Below, one piece after another: positions 26,559-36,154 of a stretch of DNA of 64,000 nt. The position numbers and the translations under genes were made by a program. The stretch's first letter is position 1, and each line of letters starts with the position of its first letter. The DNA comes from Thermoanaerobacterium sp. CMT5567-10. GTDB taxonomy: Bacteria > Bacillota > Thermoanaerobacteria > Thermoanaerobacterales > Thermoanaerobacteraceae. A model generated the notes under the pieces. The model was given only the letters and a program-made list of their open reading frames with translations, was not told the DNA's origin and did no database searches. The DNA lies in NCBI RefSeq assembly GCF_030534315.2, contig NZ_CP130558.2:2842501-2906500 (forward strand). Reading direction: 5' to 3'.

Positions 26559-27911
26559 TTATAATAGCAGAACAGTAACGATATATCCGCAAATTAATCC
26601 GATGATTACAGGAAGTAGATTTCTTCTGACTATTGAGTCGGGGTCAACTTTTATGATTGCTGTCACTGGTACTACGCTCCAAGGGATTATTGTACCGCCA
26701 CCAACCCATATACAAGTGATTTCACCCAATGATGCCAGCAATGATGAATTGATATTAAGCGTGTGTGCAAAAGTTTTAGATAGTGCACCAACTAATGGCA
26801 GTCCTGAAAATCCTGAGCCTGATAATCCCGTCAATGTTCCGACTAAAAGTTGCATTAAAGCTACAGTGTATTTATTTAAAGGAATGTGGTTTGAAAGATA
26901 TAATCCAAGGTCCATTAGATATCCTTTAGCGTTAGGCCCAATTACTTGCTTGGCAGTTGTCAACTCTCCAAGAAAAAAGAATGCACTTATAAGTATGATC
27001 GGAGCGAAAGTCCTAATGCCAGACAAAAAACCGCTTTTCAAATATTCTCCTGTCTTATTTAAGAAATCTTTCTGCACTATCGATGATGCTAAAAGTATAA
27101 TCACTGCAGAGCCACCGATTAGGGCTGTTGCTGCGTTTCCTCTTATTTTTAGAGCGTACATTAAAAAAGTATCGACAGCAAAAAATATAACACTGACGAT
27201 AGATATGATGTAACTTTCTTTGTATATCTTCTTTTTACCTACATTGTTGTCAGTTTTATCATTATTTTTTTTGCTTTTAAGTTCTTTCATTGTTACAAAG
27301 TAAAGAATAATTATTGTAACTAATGATGTTACACACCAAACAGGTAGACTGCTTAAAATCAACTTTGACGTGGAAATACCCAGCGTTTTAGCTGTTACAG
27401 ACGGCACTCCTTGTATGAAAAAGTCTCCTGATAAAGCGACCCCGAAACCAAATATAGTTACCAGTGATGCAAAACTTAGTTCATCAAAACCGGATTTTAA
27501 TACAGGGCCAATCAAGACAGCACCTATCAATCCTACAGCAGGTGACGGCCATAAGAAAAAAGATAAAAGCATCATAAGTAAACCAATGATCCAAAACGAT
27601 TTACTTGGCGTATTCAGAAAACGCAAAAATGGCTTTGTTATAACTACATCAGCTCCGATATCATCAAGAGCACGGGACATGGCTATTATCAAAGATATTA
27701 TTAATATTACTTGCCATAATTCTTTGCCTGATACAAATATAGCAGTATATAGTATTTCTATTGACTTTAATATATTTTTTGTCTGTGACGCTGCTACAGC
27801 TAAAATGCCAAGTATGCACGGAAATATGATATCTTTGCGCAAAAGCATAAATATAAAAATAACAAAAATTGAAATTAAATATACAATATGCGTGCCAGTT
27901 ATCTCAACCAT
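26559..27911 (-). CDS. Multi-pass membrane transporter, family uncertain
   Basis: 450 residues with about 11-12 membrane spans and a charged cytoplasmic loop in the middle ('KELKSKKNNDKTDNN', about 212-226). Glycine- and proline-rich patches in each half ('FLWPSPAVGLIGAVLIGP' and 'GLSGSGFSGLPLVGAL') suggest a two-fold repeat as in ion-transporter-superfamily secondary carriers. No substrate motif is recognised. GAGGTG lies before the ATG. Its neighbours do not reveal a pathway. An open frame on the opposite strand inside it is antisense noise. Confidence 0.65.
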   Translation of the reverse strand: MVEITGTHIVYLISIFVIFIFMLLRKDIIFPCILGILAVAASQTKNILKSIEILYTAIFVSGKELWQVILIISLIIAMSRALDDIGADVVITKPFLRFLNTPSKSFWIIGLLMMLLSFFLWPSPAVGLIGAVLIGPVLKSGFDELSFASLVTIFGFGVALSGDFFIQGVPSVTAKTLGISTSKLILSSLPVWCVTSLVTIIILYFVTMKELKSKKNNDKTDNNVGKKKIYKESYIISIVSVIFFAVDTFLMYALKIRGNAATALIGGSAVIILLASSIVQKDFLNKTGEYLKSGFLSGIRTFAPIILISAFFFLGELTTAKQVIGPNAKGYLMDLGLYLSNHIPLNKYTVALMQLLVGTLTGLSGSGFSGLPLVGALSKTFAHTLNINSSLLASLGEITCIWVGGGTIIPWSVVPVTAIIKVDPDSIVRRNLLPVIIGLICGYIVTVLLL

Positions 27912-28043
27912 TGTAACACCTCATTTTTAATTAGATTTTGCAAGTTTTTATATATTTATACTTTCTATTTACATATTTTGCATATTACTTGGAAAAATTA
28001 CTAAAGATGTGTTAAAATAATAATTAATGAGGAGGTAATCAAA

Positions 28044-29222
28044 ATGAAACCAATGAAGATTAAGGATGGAGTAGTAAAACTTGGAGCTGTACATTTTGAA
28101 AGAAGATTGTTTGATTCACTTATTCCACTGCCTGACGGGACAAGCTATAACGCATATCTTGTTGAAGGCAGTGAAAAGATAGCATTGATAGATACTGTTG
28201 ATCCAATGAAATTAGATGTATTAATGGAGCAGTTAAATGATGTTCCTAAGATTGACTATGTTGTATCAAATCACTCTGAGCAAGACCACTCGGGAAGTAT
28301 TCCATTTGTCCTTGAAAAATATCCAGAGGCTGAAGTTATATGCACGCCAAAAGCGAAGACATTTTTGATGGATCTTTTACATATTCCTGAAGACAAGATA
28401 AATACAGTTGAGGACAATGAGAGGATATCACTTGGAGACAAAACCCTTAGGTTTATTCACGCGCCTTGGGTACATTGGCCTGAGACTATGTTTACATACC
28501 TTGAGGAAGATAATATAATTTTTACATGTGATTTTTTGGGTTCACATTTAGCCACATCAGAGCTTTTTGCAGAAGATGAATGTCTTGTCTATAATTCGGC
28601 AAAAAGATATTATGCAGAAATAATGATGCCGTTTAGGAATTTTATAGAGAAGAATCTTGATAAGATCAAAAGCTTAAAAATAGATTACATAGCACCTTCT
28701 CACGGACCGGTTTACAATAAGCCTCAATTCATATTTGATGCGTACAACAGCTGGGTATACGACGATCCGAAGAATATAGTCGTTATACCGTATGTCACGA
28801 TGCATGGGTCGGTAAAAGCTATGGTGGATTATTTGACTGCTGTGCTTTCACACAAAGGTGTCGTTGTAAAACCGTTTGATTTGACAGTTACAGATTTAGG
28901 TGAACTTGCCATGTCTTTAGTTGATGCTGCAACGATTGTTGTAGGGACGCCGACGGTTTTAACTGGAGCACATCCACAAGTGATTTATGCTACATATCTT
29001 GCAAATGCATTAAAGCCAAAAACTAAATTTTTATCAATTGTTGGGTCATACAGTTGGGGAGGAAAAGCTATCGACCAACTGTCCAGCATGATTACGAATC
29101 TAAAAGTTGAAGTGATACCGCCAGTATTTATAAAGGGTTTACCAAAAGAAGCTGATTTTAAACTGCTAGATGAATTGGCGGAAACTATAGTTGAAAAGCA
29201 TAAAGAAAAGAACATTAAATAA
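28044..29222 (+). CDS. fprA: Flavodiiron protein (FprA family)
   Basis: 392 residues. An N-terminal metallo-beta-lactamase-like diiron domain has the ligand motif His77-x-Glu79-x-Asp81-His82, plus 'TCDFLGSH' and 'SHGPVY'. A C-terminal flavodoxin domain (about 255-392) binds FMN. It reduces O2 and/or NO to harmless products, a common oxygen defence in anaerobes. No rubredoxin domain is fused. GAGGAGGTAATC precedes the ATG, and a probable promoter lies in the 130-base gap upstream. A short hairpin follows the stop. Confidence 0.92.
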   Translation: MKPMKIKDGVVKLGAVHFERRLFDSLIPLPDGTSYNAYLVEGSEKIALIDTVDPMKLDVLMEQLNDVPKIDYVVSNHSEQDHSGSIPFVLEKYPEAEVICTPKAKTFLMDLLHIPEDKINTVEDNERISLGDKTLRFIHAPWVHWPETMFTYLEEDNIIFTCDFLGSHLATSELFAEDECLVYNSAKRYYAEIMMPFRNFIEKNLDKIKSLKIDYIAPSHGPVYNKPQFIFDAYNSWVYDDPKNIVVIPYVTMHGSVKAMVDYLTAVLSHKGVVVKPFDLTVTDLGELAMSLVDAATIVVGTPTVLTGAHPQVIYATYLANALKPKTKFLSIVGSYSWGGKAIDQLSSMITNLKVEVIPPVFIKGLPKEADFKLLDELAETIVEKHKEKNIK

Positions 29223-29242
29223 GAGCAGTAATGCTCTTATTT
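29221..29242 (+). terminator. Hairpin after fprA
   Basis: AAGAGCA-GTAA-TGCTCTT stem overlapping the stop codon, followed by ATTTAATGTT. The T run is weak. Confidence 0.5.
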
Positions 29243-29281
29243 AATGTTCGGAAATAATCTTTGAAAAGAGAATTTTACGAT

Positions 29282-29310
29282 TTGACAATAAAAATCAGAA
29301 AAGATATTAA
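29282..29310 (+). promoter_or_regulatory. Sigma-A-type promoter after fprA
   Basis: TTGACA (29282-29287), 17 bases, TATTAA (29305-29310). It would drive the small genes at 29317 and/or 29562. Confidence 0.55.
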
Positions 29311-29316
29311 AGAAGA

Positions 29317-29532
29317 ATGGTCAACTTGAAATCGGATAGAAAGGCTTTTGAATACTTTTTTATGATTGCAGCCATTGTAGTATTTCAAGTCATTGTTTCA
29401 TTGAGAGATGCTGTTAAGGGTATACCTGAGAACATGTATTATTCAATATATTCGTTAATTAGAATTTATTTTTTGCAGATGGTAAAAAGTTTATCAAATG
29501 ATAAACTTTTTAGGGAATATCTTTATTTATAG
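29317..29532 (+). CDS. Possible small membrane protein
   Basis: 71 codons with one hydrophobic segment (about residues 15-28). There is no recognisable ribosome-binding site, and the ATG lies only about seven bases after the -10 of a good promoter, so it would have to be translated leaderless or from a later TTG. It may equally be untranslated leader of the next gene. Confidence 0.3.
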   Translation: MVNLKSDRKAFEYFFMIAAIVVFQVIVSLRDAVKGIPENMYYSIYSLIRIYFLQMVKSLSNDKLFREYLYL

Positions 29533-29561
29533 ATGTATAGAATATCCTGTGAGGTGATTTC

Positions 29562-29873
29562 ATGATTAATTTAAACGGACAAAACACTATAGCTCCAGGG
29601 ATTATAAGTACATTTGAAACTTATGATGGAGATTTGACTTTGAAAAAATCACAGGATACAGTGAATGTCTATGTAAATGGAGATTTAATTGGCGAAAAAG
29701 TGCTTATTGCGCAGGGAGATGGCGGATTAAATGCAGTGAGAGATTATCTTTTGAACAAAGGATTTTCTGATTTTAAATATAAAGTAGATGGAAATAACAT
29801 AATCATTGATACAGATGATAGTATTTCTGAAGAAGTAAAAAATCATTTGAAAATTTATTTAAATATCAGGTAG
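29562..29873 (+). CDS. Small protein of unknown function
   Basis: 103 residues, soluble, with alternating strand-like segments ('DTVNVYVNGDLIGEKVLIAQG') and no cysteine. GAGGTGATTTC lies well before the ATG and a strong terminator directly follows, so this is a real gene. No family recognised. It probably forms a short unit with the promoter at 29282. Confidence 0.65.
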   Translation: MINLNGQNTIAPGIISTFETYDGDLTLKKSQDTVNVYVNGDLIGEKVLIAQGDGGLNAVRDYLLNKGFSDFKYKVDGNNIIIDTDDSISEEVKNHLKIYLNIR

Positions 29874-29897
29874 GGAGCTTATCAAAGCTCCTTTTTT
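29874..29897 (+). terminator. Terminator
   Basis: GGAGCTT-ATCA-AAGCTCC stem-loop followed by six T. Confidence 0.85.
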
Positions 29898-30177
29898 AGA
29901 CATTGTTTTTTTAACAAAATTTTGGGGAATCTATTATTATGAAGCTTACTTCTGTACTTTTGTAAATTGTGAATTTTTTATTTTATTTGAATCACTTGGC
30001 AAAAGTAGTATAATAATAATCAAGAAAAGATATATCAATAGAAAGTGATTATTAAAAAGGTTTTGCAAAAAACATATTTCTGTTGAGAAATATATTTTAA
30101 AAATTTTTGTTTATGGGTTATTATAGTGTATAGAAGTAGTTTATAGTTAAGACATGGAATGAAAAGAAGGTGGTACT
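29898..30177 (+). promoter_or_regulatory. zwf promoter and long 5' leader
   Basis: Together with the terminator this is a 304-base gap. A promoter candidate is TTTGAA (29986-29991), 17 bases, TATAAT (30009-30014). The leader of about 155 bases holds a perfect ATATTTCT-GTTG-AGAAATAT palindrome (30074-30093). AGAAGGTGG precedes the zwf ATG. Confidence 0.5.
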
Positions 30178-31656
30178 ATGGCAGTTATGGACGTATCCAG
30201 CATAATGGTTATATTTGGTGGCACAGGCGATCTAACACATAGGAAGTTGATGCCTGCTCTTTATAATTTGCTTTATGAAAAGAACCTTCCTGAGAATTTT
30301 TGCATAGTCTCAGTTGGCCGCCGTGACAAGACTGATGATTTGTATCGAAACGAAGTTTATGAATCAATAAAAAAGTATTCGAGAATAAAGCTGGATGAAA
30401 AGCTTTGGAAAATCCTGAAAAACAAGATATACTATCAAAAGTTTGATTTTCACGATGACGATGGGTATACGAGATTAAAGGGATTTTTAAATGAGCTTGA
30501 TGAAAATTATAATACAGATGGAAATAGAATATTTTACTTAGCAGTTGCTCCGGAGTATTTTGAGCTTATTGTTGAAAAACTGAATGAACATGGGATGGTA
30601 GAAAATAATAAGTCATGGCAAAGGGTGATGATAGAGAAGCCGTTTGGAAGGGATCTTAATTCTGCAGTGTACTTAAATAAGAAGATAACTGATGTATTTA
30701 GTGAGAAAAATACATATCGCATAGACCATTATCTTGGCAAAGAAATGCTCCAAAATATAATGGTGATTAGATTTGCCAATGTGTTTTTTGAACCAGTTTG
30801 GAATAACAAATACATAGATAATGTTCAGATATCGTCAAGTGAAACGGTCGGTATTGAAAATAGAGGCGGTTACTATGAAAAGGCCGGTGCTTTAAGAGAT
30901 ATGATACAAAACCACATGCTTCAGCTTTTAACATTGACTGCTATGGAGCCGCCTGTTGATCTTACTACTGATTCAATTCATGATGAAAAAGTAAAGGTAT
31001 TAAAATCATTACAGGAATTGACTCCAGAGCTTGTTTTAAAAAATGCTGTGAGAGGACAATACGAAGGGTATAGAAATGAAGATAGAGTATCACCTGATTC
31101 TGATACGGAGACGTTTGCCGCATTAAAAGTGTTTGTTGATAACTTTAGATGGGCTGGTGTTCCGTTTTATATTAGAACAGGCAAAAAGCTTCCAGTAAAA
31201 TCAACTGAGATAATAATACAATTCAAGCCTTTACCTGGCATATTGTATTTTAAGGAATATGGAGAGCTTATGCCAAATTTATTAGTAATAAAGATACAGC
31301 CAGAAGAAGGAGTATTTTTGCAGTTTAATGCTAAAAAGCCCGGGACATTAAATAAGATAATACCGGTAAAGATGGACTTTTGTCAAAACTGTCAAGTGGG
31401 CATGAATTCACCTGAGGCATATGAGAGACTTATTTACGATGCACTAAGAGGTGATTCAACACTTTTTACTAGATGGGATGAAGTTGAATATTCATGGAAG
31501 TATGTCGACAAGATAGCTGAGGTTTGGAGAAATCAAAAACCAGATTTTCCTAACTACAAACCAGGGACTTGGGGCCCTACGGATGCTGACAATTTATTAT
31601 TAAAAGATAATTTTAAATGGTGGAATATAGGAGGTTTTTACGATGAAAATATATGA
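30178..31656 (+). CDS. zwf: Glucose-6-phosphate 1-dehydrogenase
   Basis: 492 residues, the usual length. The Rossmann loop 'FGGTGDLTHRKLMPALY' binds NAD(P), and the catalytic 'RIDHYLGKE' is intact. It oxidises glucose-6-phosphate to 6-phosphogluconolactone, feeding the oxidative pentose phosphate route. No 6-phosphogluconate dehydrogenase or lactonase gene is nearby. The cyclase gene overlaps the end by 14 bases. Confidence 0.95.
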   Translation: MAVMDVSSIMVIFGGTGDLTHRKLMPALYNLLYEKNLPENFCIVSVGRRDKTDDLYRNEVYESIKKYSRIKLDEKLWKILKNKIYYQKFDFHDDDGYTRLKGFLNELDENYNTDGNRIFYLAVAPEYFELIVEKLNEHGMVENNKSWQRVMIEKPFGRDLNSAVYLNKKITDVFSEKNTYRIDHYLGKEMLQNIMVIRFANVFFEPVWNNKYIDNVQISSSETVGIENRGGYYEKAGALRDMIQNHMLQLLTLTAMEPPVDLTTDSIHDEKVKVLKSLQELTPELVLKNAVRGQYEGYRNEDRVSPDSDTETFAALKVFVDNFRWAGVPFYIRTGKKLPVKSTEIIIQFKPLPGILYFKEYGELMPNLLVIKIQPEEGVFLQFNAKKPGTLNKIIPVKMDFCQNCQVGMNSPEAYERLIYDALRGDSTLFTRWDEVEYSWKYVDKIAEVWRNQKPDFPNYKPGTWGPTDADNLLLKDNFKWWNIGGFYDENI

Positions 31657-32272
31657 TATATCAATGAGTATTAATAAAGATATGCCGGTTTATAAGAACA
31701 AGCCAGAGAAAAGACCTGAATTAACTGTGACAAGTGATTTTCCCAATGACAGTGTTCATGAGTCAAGGATAAGCATGGATATGCATACAGGTACGCATTT
31801 TGATGCACCTCTTCACATGATACAAGGTGGAGATACGATTGACCATTTTGACTTAACAAAAGCTGTTTCAAAATGTAAAGTTCTCGATCTTACCAACGTA
31901 GATGATAAGATAACTGCAGAAGATTTAAAAAATAAAGATATAGAAAGTGGTGAATTCGTTCTATTAAAAACGAAAAATTCATATGATGACAGTTTTAATT
32001 TTAACTTTGTCTATCTCGATTCAAGCGGTGCAGAGTATCTGAAAGAAAAGAATGTAATAGGAGTGGGAACAGATGGGCTTGGTATAGAAAGAGCACAGCC
32101 CAACCATGAGATCCATAAGACATTGCTAGCAAATGGGATAACTATAATTGAAGGATTAAGATTAAAAGATGTTGATGAGGGCGAATATACATTGGTAGCT
32201 GCGCCATTAAAAATAGATGGTGCGGAAGCTGCTCCTGCCAGAGCATTGTTGCTTGAGGAAGATAAAAAATGA
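31643..32272 (+). CDS. Cyclase family protein (kynurenine-formamidase-like metal hydrolase)
   Basis: 209 residues. The family metal motif HxGTHxDxPxH is complete (His48, His52, Asp54, His58). Members hydrolyse N-formylkynurenine or other amide/lactone substrates; the substrate here is unknown. It overlaps the zwf end and has its own TAGGAGG site. Because it is coupled to zwf a lactonase-like role can be imagined, but that is speculation. It overlaps the following small gene by four bases (ATGA). Confidence 0.8.
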   Translation: MKIYDISMSINKDMPVYKNKPEKRPELTVTSDFPNDSVHESRISMDMHTGTHFDAPLHMIQGGDTIDHFDLTKAVSKCKVLDLTNVDDKITAEDLKNKDIESGEFVLLKTKNSYDDSFNFNFVYLDSSGAEYLKEKNVIGVGTDGLGIERAQPNHEIHKTLLANGITIIEGLRLKDVDEGEYTLVAAPLKIDGAEAAPARALLLEEDKK

Positions 32273-32496
32273 AGCTGAACATGTACAATGTAGGAAATTG
32301 CATAATTGGCAATTCTGAAGTCGATATAGATGATGTACACGAAATATTAGGCTTATTGATTGAAAAGTACGGAGAAGACACGATGATAGAATTTATAAAA
32401 AACCATGAAAACGGTCAAAATCTTTCAGATGCTTTTAAAAATGCTTTATCCAATAAAAATATGATCACAAAATTGAAAGTTAAGAAAATATTTTAA
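32269..32496 (+). CDS. Small acidic protein of unknown function
   Basis: 75 residues, overlapping the cyclase stop by four bases and ending 14 bases before pepF, so it is firmly embedded in the operon. Sequence includes 'SEVDIDDVHEILGLLIEKYGE', predicted helical, with no transmembrane segment. No family recognised. Overlap and spacing support translation by coupling. Confidence 0.6.
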   Translation: MKLNMYNVGNCIIGNSEVDIDDVHEILGLLIEKYGEDTMIEFIKNHENGQNLSDAFKNALSNKNMITKLKVKKIF

Positions 32497-32510
32497 TCTG
32501 GAGGTTAATC

Positions 32511-34310
32511 ATGGGTAAGAAGTTGAAAGATAGAAAAGATATAGATGATAGATATAAGTGGAGACTTGAAGATATATATGAAAGCGATAAAGAGTGGAAC
32601 GAAGATTTTGATAAAGCAAGAAGATTAATAGGCGAGCTGTTAAATTTTAGAGGAAAGATAAAAGACGAAAAATCACTTTTAGATGTGCTTAAGTTAAATG
32701 AGGAACTCAGCATGATAACCGAGAGGCTGTTTGTTTTCGCAAGAATGAAGAGGGATGAGGATAACAGTAACGGTAAATATCAGGCATTAGCTGACAAAGC
32801 GATGAGGCTCAATATAGAATCCTCCAGTGCTGCTTCATTCATTTTGCCTGAGATTTTATCAATGGATGAGGGGATTATTAGAGGCTGTATAGAAAACAAT
32901 AAGGACTTTGAGGATTACCGGCACTTCCTTGAAGATCTTTTAAGGTATAAGCCACATACCCTTACAGAAAGAGAAGAGATGATTTTGGCGGAAAGTGCTG
33001 TTATGGCACAGGCTCCGGGAAATATATTTAAAATGTTGGATAATGCTGATATAAGATTTCCTGCGATAGAAAATGAAGATGGCGATTATGTGGAGCTAAC
33101 TCATGGTAATTTTATAAAGTTTATGAGCAGCAGTGACAGAAACGTAAGGAAAAGGGCGTTTCAATCACTGTACGATGTATATAAAAGTTTCGTTAATACA
33201 TATGCATCAACGACAGATTCAAATGTAAAAAAGGATATTTTTTATTCGAAAATGAGAAATTATAAGACTTCTTTGGAAGCTTCGCTTTTTGATGACAATG
33301 TGCCTGTTGATGTATATAATAATTTGATAGATGCGATTCATGAAAGAATTGATTTACTTCACAGATATGTTTCTCTTAGAAAAAGAATGTTGAATCTTGA
33401 TGAGCTACACATGTACGATCTGTATGTGCCACTTGTTGAGAATTATGATAAGGAGTACGATTATGAAGAAGCCAAGGATATTGTCCTTAAAGGTTTGGAG
33501 CCATTGGGTGATGAGTACATTGATATATTAAAAGAAGGTTTTAACAATTATTGGATAGACGTTTATGAAAACAGAGGCAAGACATCTGGAGCATATTCAT
33601 GGGGGACATATGGTGTGCATCCGTACGTGCTACTCAATTTTCAGGGGAAGTTGGATGATGTTTTCACTATTGCGCATGAGATGGGACATTCATTGCATAC
33701 TTATTATTCTGACAAAGCTCAGAAATACATTAACTCCCAGTATAAGATATTTGTTGCGGAAGTGGCCTCAACATGCAATGAAGCGATCTTGATAGACTAT
33801 TTGATAAAAAATGCAAAAGATAAGAATGAAAAACTCTATTTATTAAATCACTACTTAGAGCAATTTAAAGGAACAATCTACAGGCAAGTTATGTTTGCAG
33901 AATTTGAAAAATTTACGCATGAAGAAGTAGAAAAGGGGGAATCATTGACACCTGAAAAATTGTGCAAGAAATATCATGAACTAAATAAATTTTATTACGG
34001 CGATGACATAGTAATAGATGATGAGATTGATTACGAGTGGGAAAGGATACCACATTTTTACACAAGTTTTTATGTGTACAAGTACGCAACTGGATTTTCT
34101 GCAGCAATTGCTTTATCGCGGATGATTTTAAATGAAGGCGATGCAGCAGTAAAAAGGTATAAGGAATTTTTGAAAAGCGGTGGTTCTGATTACCCACTTA
34201 ATATCCTAAAAAAAGCTGGCGTCGACCTTACGACAAAGAAACCTATCTTAGATGCTTTGGATGTTTTTGAATCAATACTGGATGAAATAGATGGCTTATT
34301 AGACAGGTGA
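32511..34310 (+). CDS. pepF: Oligoendopeptidase F (M3 family)
   Basis: 599 residues, standard PepF length. The zinc site His389-Glu390-x-x-His393 ('AHEMGHSLH') is intact, with the family's long helical N-terminal region. It degrades cytoplasmic oligopeptides of about 7-17 residues. TGGAGG precedes the ATG. The stop overlaps the start region of the serine dehydratase beta subunit gene. Confidence 0.93.
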   Translation: MGKKLKDRKDIDDRYKWRLEDIYESDKEWNEDFDKARRLIGELLNFRGKIKDEKSLLDVLKLNEELSMITERLFVFARMKRDEDNSNGKYQALADKAMRLNIESSSAASFILPEILSMDEGIIRGCIENNKDFEDYRHFLEDLLRYKPHTLTEREEMILAESAVMAQAPGNIFKMLDNADIRFPAIENEDGDYVELTHGNFIKFMSSSDRNVRKRAFQSLYDVYKSFVNTYASTTDSNVKKDIFYSKMRNYKTSLEASLFDDNVPVDVYNNLIDAIHERIDLLHRYVSLRKRMLNLDELHMYDLYVPLVENYDKEYDYEEAKDIVLKGLEPLGDEYIDILKEGFNNYWIDVYENRGKTSGAYSWGTYGVHPYVLLNFQGKLDDVFTIAHEMGHSLHTYYSDKAQKYINSQYKIFVAEVASTCNEAILIDYLIKNAKDKNEKLYLLNHYLEQFKGTIYRQVMFAEFEKFTHEEVEKGESLTPEKLCKKYHELNKFYYGDDIVIDDEIDYEWERIPHFYTSFYVYKYATGFSAAIALSRMILNEGDAAVKRYKEFLKSGGSDYPLNILKKAGVDLTTKKPILDALDVFESILDEIDGLLDR

Positions 34311-34996
34311 TGAATTTGAAAGAATACAGCGTATTTGATATTATGGGACCTATAATGATAGGACCAAGCAGTTCTCATACGGCAGGTGCTGCTCGTATAG
34401 CGAAGATTGCCAGGCAAATAGCTGGAGATGATATAAAAGATGTTCAGTTTATACTTTATGATTCATTTGCAAGTACTTACAAGGGGCACGGCACAGACAA
34501 AGCGCTTGTTGCAGGTATTTTAGGCCTCGATCCAGATGACAACAGACTGTCTCATTCTTTTGAACTTGCAAAAGAGCAGAATATATCTGTCTCATTTATA
34601 AAAAGCGATAAAGATGCACAGCATCCTAATACAGTTAGAATAATTATAAGGGATAAATCTGGTGATGTAACTGATATTTTAGGTTCATCAATAGGCGGCG
34701 GCAATGTCGTATTAAAGGAAATCAACGGGATGAATGTTGAATTTACAGGAGAATATGAGACATTGATTACAAAGCATGTTGATAAGCCGGGAATTATTGC
34801 TATGGTAACAAAAGTTCTCGCAGAATATAAGATAAATATTGCATTTATGAGAGTATATAGACAATTAAGGGGTGATAATGCTATTATGGTAATAGAATCT
34901 GATCAAGTCATACCAGAAGATGTACGTATTAGCATAGAAGGGATAAATGGCATTGAAAGAGCCATTGTCATAAACAGCATAAAAAATACATACTGA
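34310..34996 (+). CDS. sdaAB: L-serine dehydratase, iron-sulfur type, beta subunit
   Basis: About 228 residues. The N-terminal 'DIMGPIMIGPSSSHTAGA' is the SdaA beta hallmark and a C-terminal ACT domain ('DKPGIIAMVTKVLAEYKIN') follows. With the alpha subunit it deaminates serine to pyruvate. The start is uncertain: GTG 34307, ATG 34310 (chosen) and TTG 34316 are all in frame near AGGTGATG, which overlaps the pepF stop. Confidence 0.93.
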   Translation: MNLKEYSVFDIMGPIMIGPSSSHTAGAARIAKIARQIAGDDIKDVQFILYDSFASTYKGHGTDKALVAGILGLDPDDNRLSHSFELAKEQNISVSFIKSDKDAQHPNTVRIIIRDKSGDVTDILGSSIGGGNVVLKEINGMNVEFTGEYETLITKHVDKPGIIAMVTKVLAEYKINIAFMRVYRQLRGDNAIMVIESDQVIPEDVRISIEGINGIERAIVINSIKNTY

Positions 34997-35006
34997 GGTG
35001 AAAATC

Positions 35007-35885
35007 TTGTACCAGTTTAATAGTGGATTTGAATTGCTTGAACTTACAAGAAAATACAACATGCCCATATCTGAGGTTGTGATAAACTATGAACATGAGA
35101 TGACAGGCGATGACAGAGAGATAATCATTAACAAAATGAAATCAAATTTAGATGTCATGAGGAAAGCAATTGAAAAAGGTTTAAAAGATGATATAAAATC
35201 AGTAGGTGGATTTATCGGCGGCGATGCAAAAAGACTTTATGATAAGATTATTAATAATTTTACAATAAGCGGAGAGACAGTTTCAAAGGCTGTTGCATCT
35301 GCAATTGCAGTATCAGAAGTAAATGCATCGATGGGCAAAATAGTAGCTGCACCTACTGCTGGTTCCAGCGGTGTTATTCCTGGGGCGTTAATAACTATAG
35401 CAAGGAAATTTGGCAAAAGTGATGATGAATTGATAAAATCTCTGTTTACATCATCTGGAGTTGGGATAATAATTGCGAAAAATGCTACGCTTTCAGGCGC
35501 AGAAGGAGGATGCCAAGCAGAAGTTGGTTCGGCATCTGCGATGGCAGCAGCTGCTTTAGTTGAATTAATGGGTGGTTCTCCGGATGAGTCTCTTAATGCG
35601 GCATCTTTTGCCATTATGAATCTTTTGGGACTAGTATGTGATCCTGTTGCAGGTTTGGTTGAAGTTCCGTGTGTGACGCGAAATGCTATTGGTACCGCTA
35701 ATGCACTAATATGTGCTGATTTAGCACTATCCGGCATGAAAAGTATTATTCCATTTGATGATGTGATAAGCGCTATGGATAGTGTTGGGAAAATGATGCC
35801 TTGCGCATTGAAAGAGACGGCAGAAGGCGGACTTGCTAAGACAACAACAGGCATAAAATTTAAAATGAATTTTTCAGGAGGTTAA
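35007..35885 (+). CDS. sdaAA: L-serine dehydratase, iron-sulfur type, alpha subunit
   Basis: About 292 residues. Cluster-ligand regions 'SGAEGGCQAEVGSASAMAA' and 'CDPVAGLVEVPC' are intact; they hold the catalytic [4Fe-4S] centre. The frame opens at GTG 34998, but that codon is part of GAGGTGA, so TTG 35007 ('MYQFNSGFELL') is the better start. It follows the beta subunit by 10 bases and ends the operon at a strong terminator. Confidence 0.93.
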   Translation: MYQFNSGFELLELTRKYNMPISEVVINYEHEMTGDDREIIINKMKSNLDVMRKAIEKGLKDDIKSVGGFIGGDAKRLYDKIINNFTISGETVSKAVASAIAVSEVNASMGKIVAAPTAGSSGVIPGALITIARKFGKSDDELIKSLFTSSGVGIIIAKNATLSGAEGGCQAEVGSASAMAAAALVELMGGSPDESLNAASFAIMNLLGLVCDPVAGLVEVPCVTRNAIGTANALICADLALSGMKSIIPFDDVISAMDSVGKMMPCALKETAEGGLAKTTTGIKFKMNFSGG

Positions 35886-35892
35886 TTTATAT

Positions 35893-35924
35893 GGCTTTAC
35901 GGTGAAGACCGTAAAGCCTTTTTT
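35893..35924 (+). terminator. Terminator after sdaAA
   Basis: Perfect 11-bp stem GGCTTTACGGT / ACCGTAAAGCC with GAAG loop and six T. Confidence 0.92.
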
Positions 35925-35932
35925 CCATAAAG

Positions 35933-35950
35933 ACCGATTTTTTAATCGGT
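35933..35950. repeat. Short palindrome after the sdaAA terminator
   Basis: ACCGATT-TTTT-AATCGGT, a perfect 7-bp hairpin of unknown role, nine bases after the terminator. Confidence 0.5.
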
Positions 35951-35999
35951 AATTACCCCGAAAAGAGGTTGAAACTGTTTAAATTTATTTAATTTTCTA

Positions 36000-36115
36000 T
36001 TATAATATATGCATATATTATGATATTGATACAAACCAAAGGAGATGAAAGGTTGAAATTAAAAGTACAAATTGCAATAAGAATAAAATGGCATAGCAAA
36101 CAAGCCATCTTTTGA
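36000..36115 (+). other. Orphan promoter, ribosome-binding site and 20-codon ORF next to the IS110 element
   Basis: TATAAT lies near 36001-36006. AAGGAGATGAAAGG is followed by TTG at 36053, opening a 20-codon frame that ends in TGA at 36113-36115. It looks like the front of a gene or leader cut off by the neighbouring insertion, since no continuation is found beyond the element. A genuine short peptide cannot be excluded. Confidence 0.35.
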
Positions 36116-36154
36116 TGACTTTTTAAAAATTAAATATCGAAGTAAGTGTTAATG

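Noticed and set aside
27370-27930. 186-codon plus-strand open frame inside the membrane transporter gene
   Set aside because: It lies fully antisense to a gene with clear membrane spans, has no ribosome-binding site and no recognisable protein features.
35237-35854. 205-codon minus-strand open frame inside sdaAA
   Set aside because: Shadow frame; no start signals and opposite to a conserved enzyme.
35951-36150. T-box or other amino-acid leader for the aromatic genes
   Set aside because: No T-box core sequence (TGGNACCGCG-like) is seen, and the IS110 element separates this stretch from aroB.
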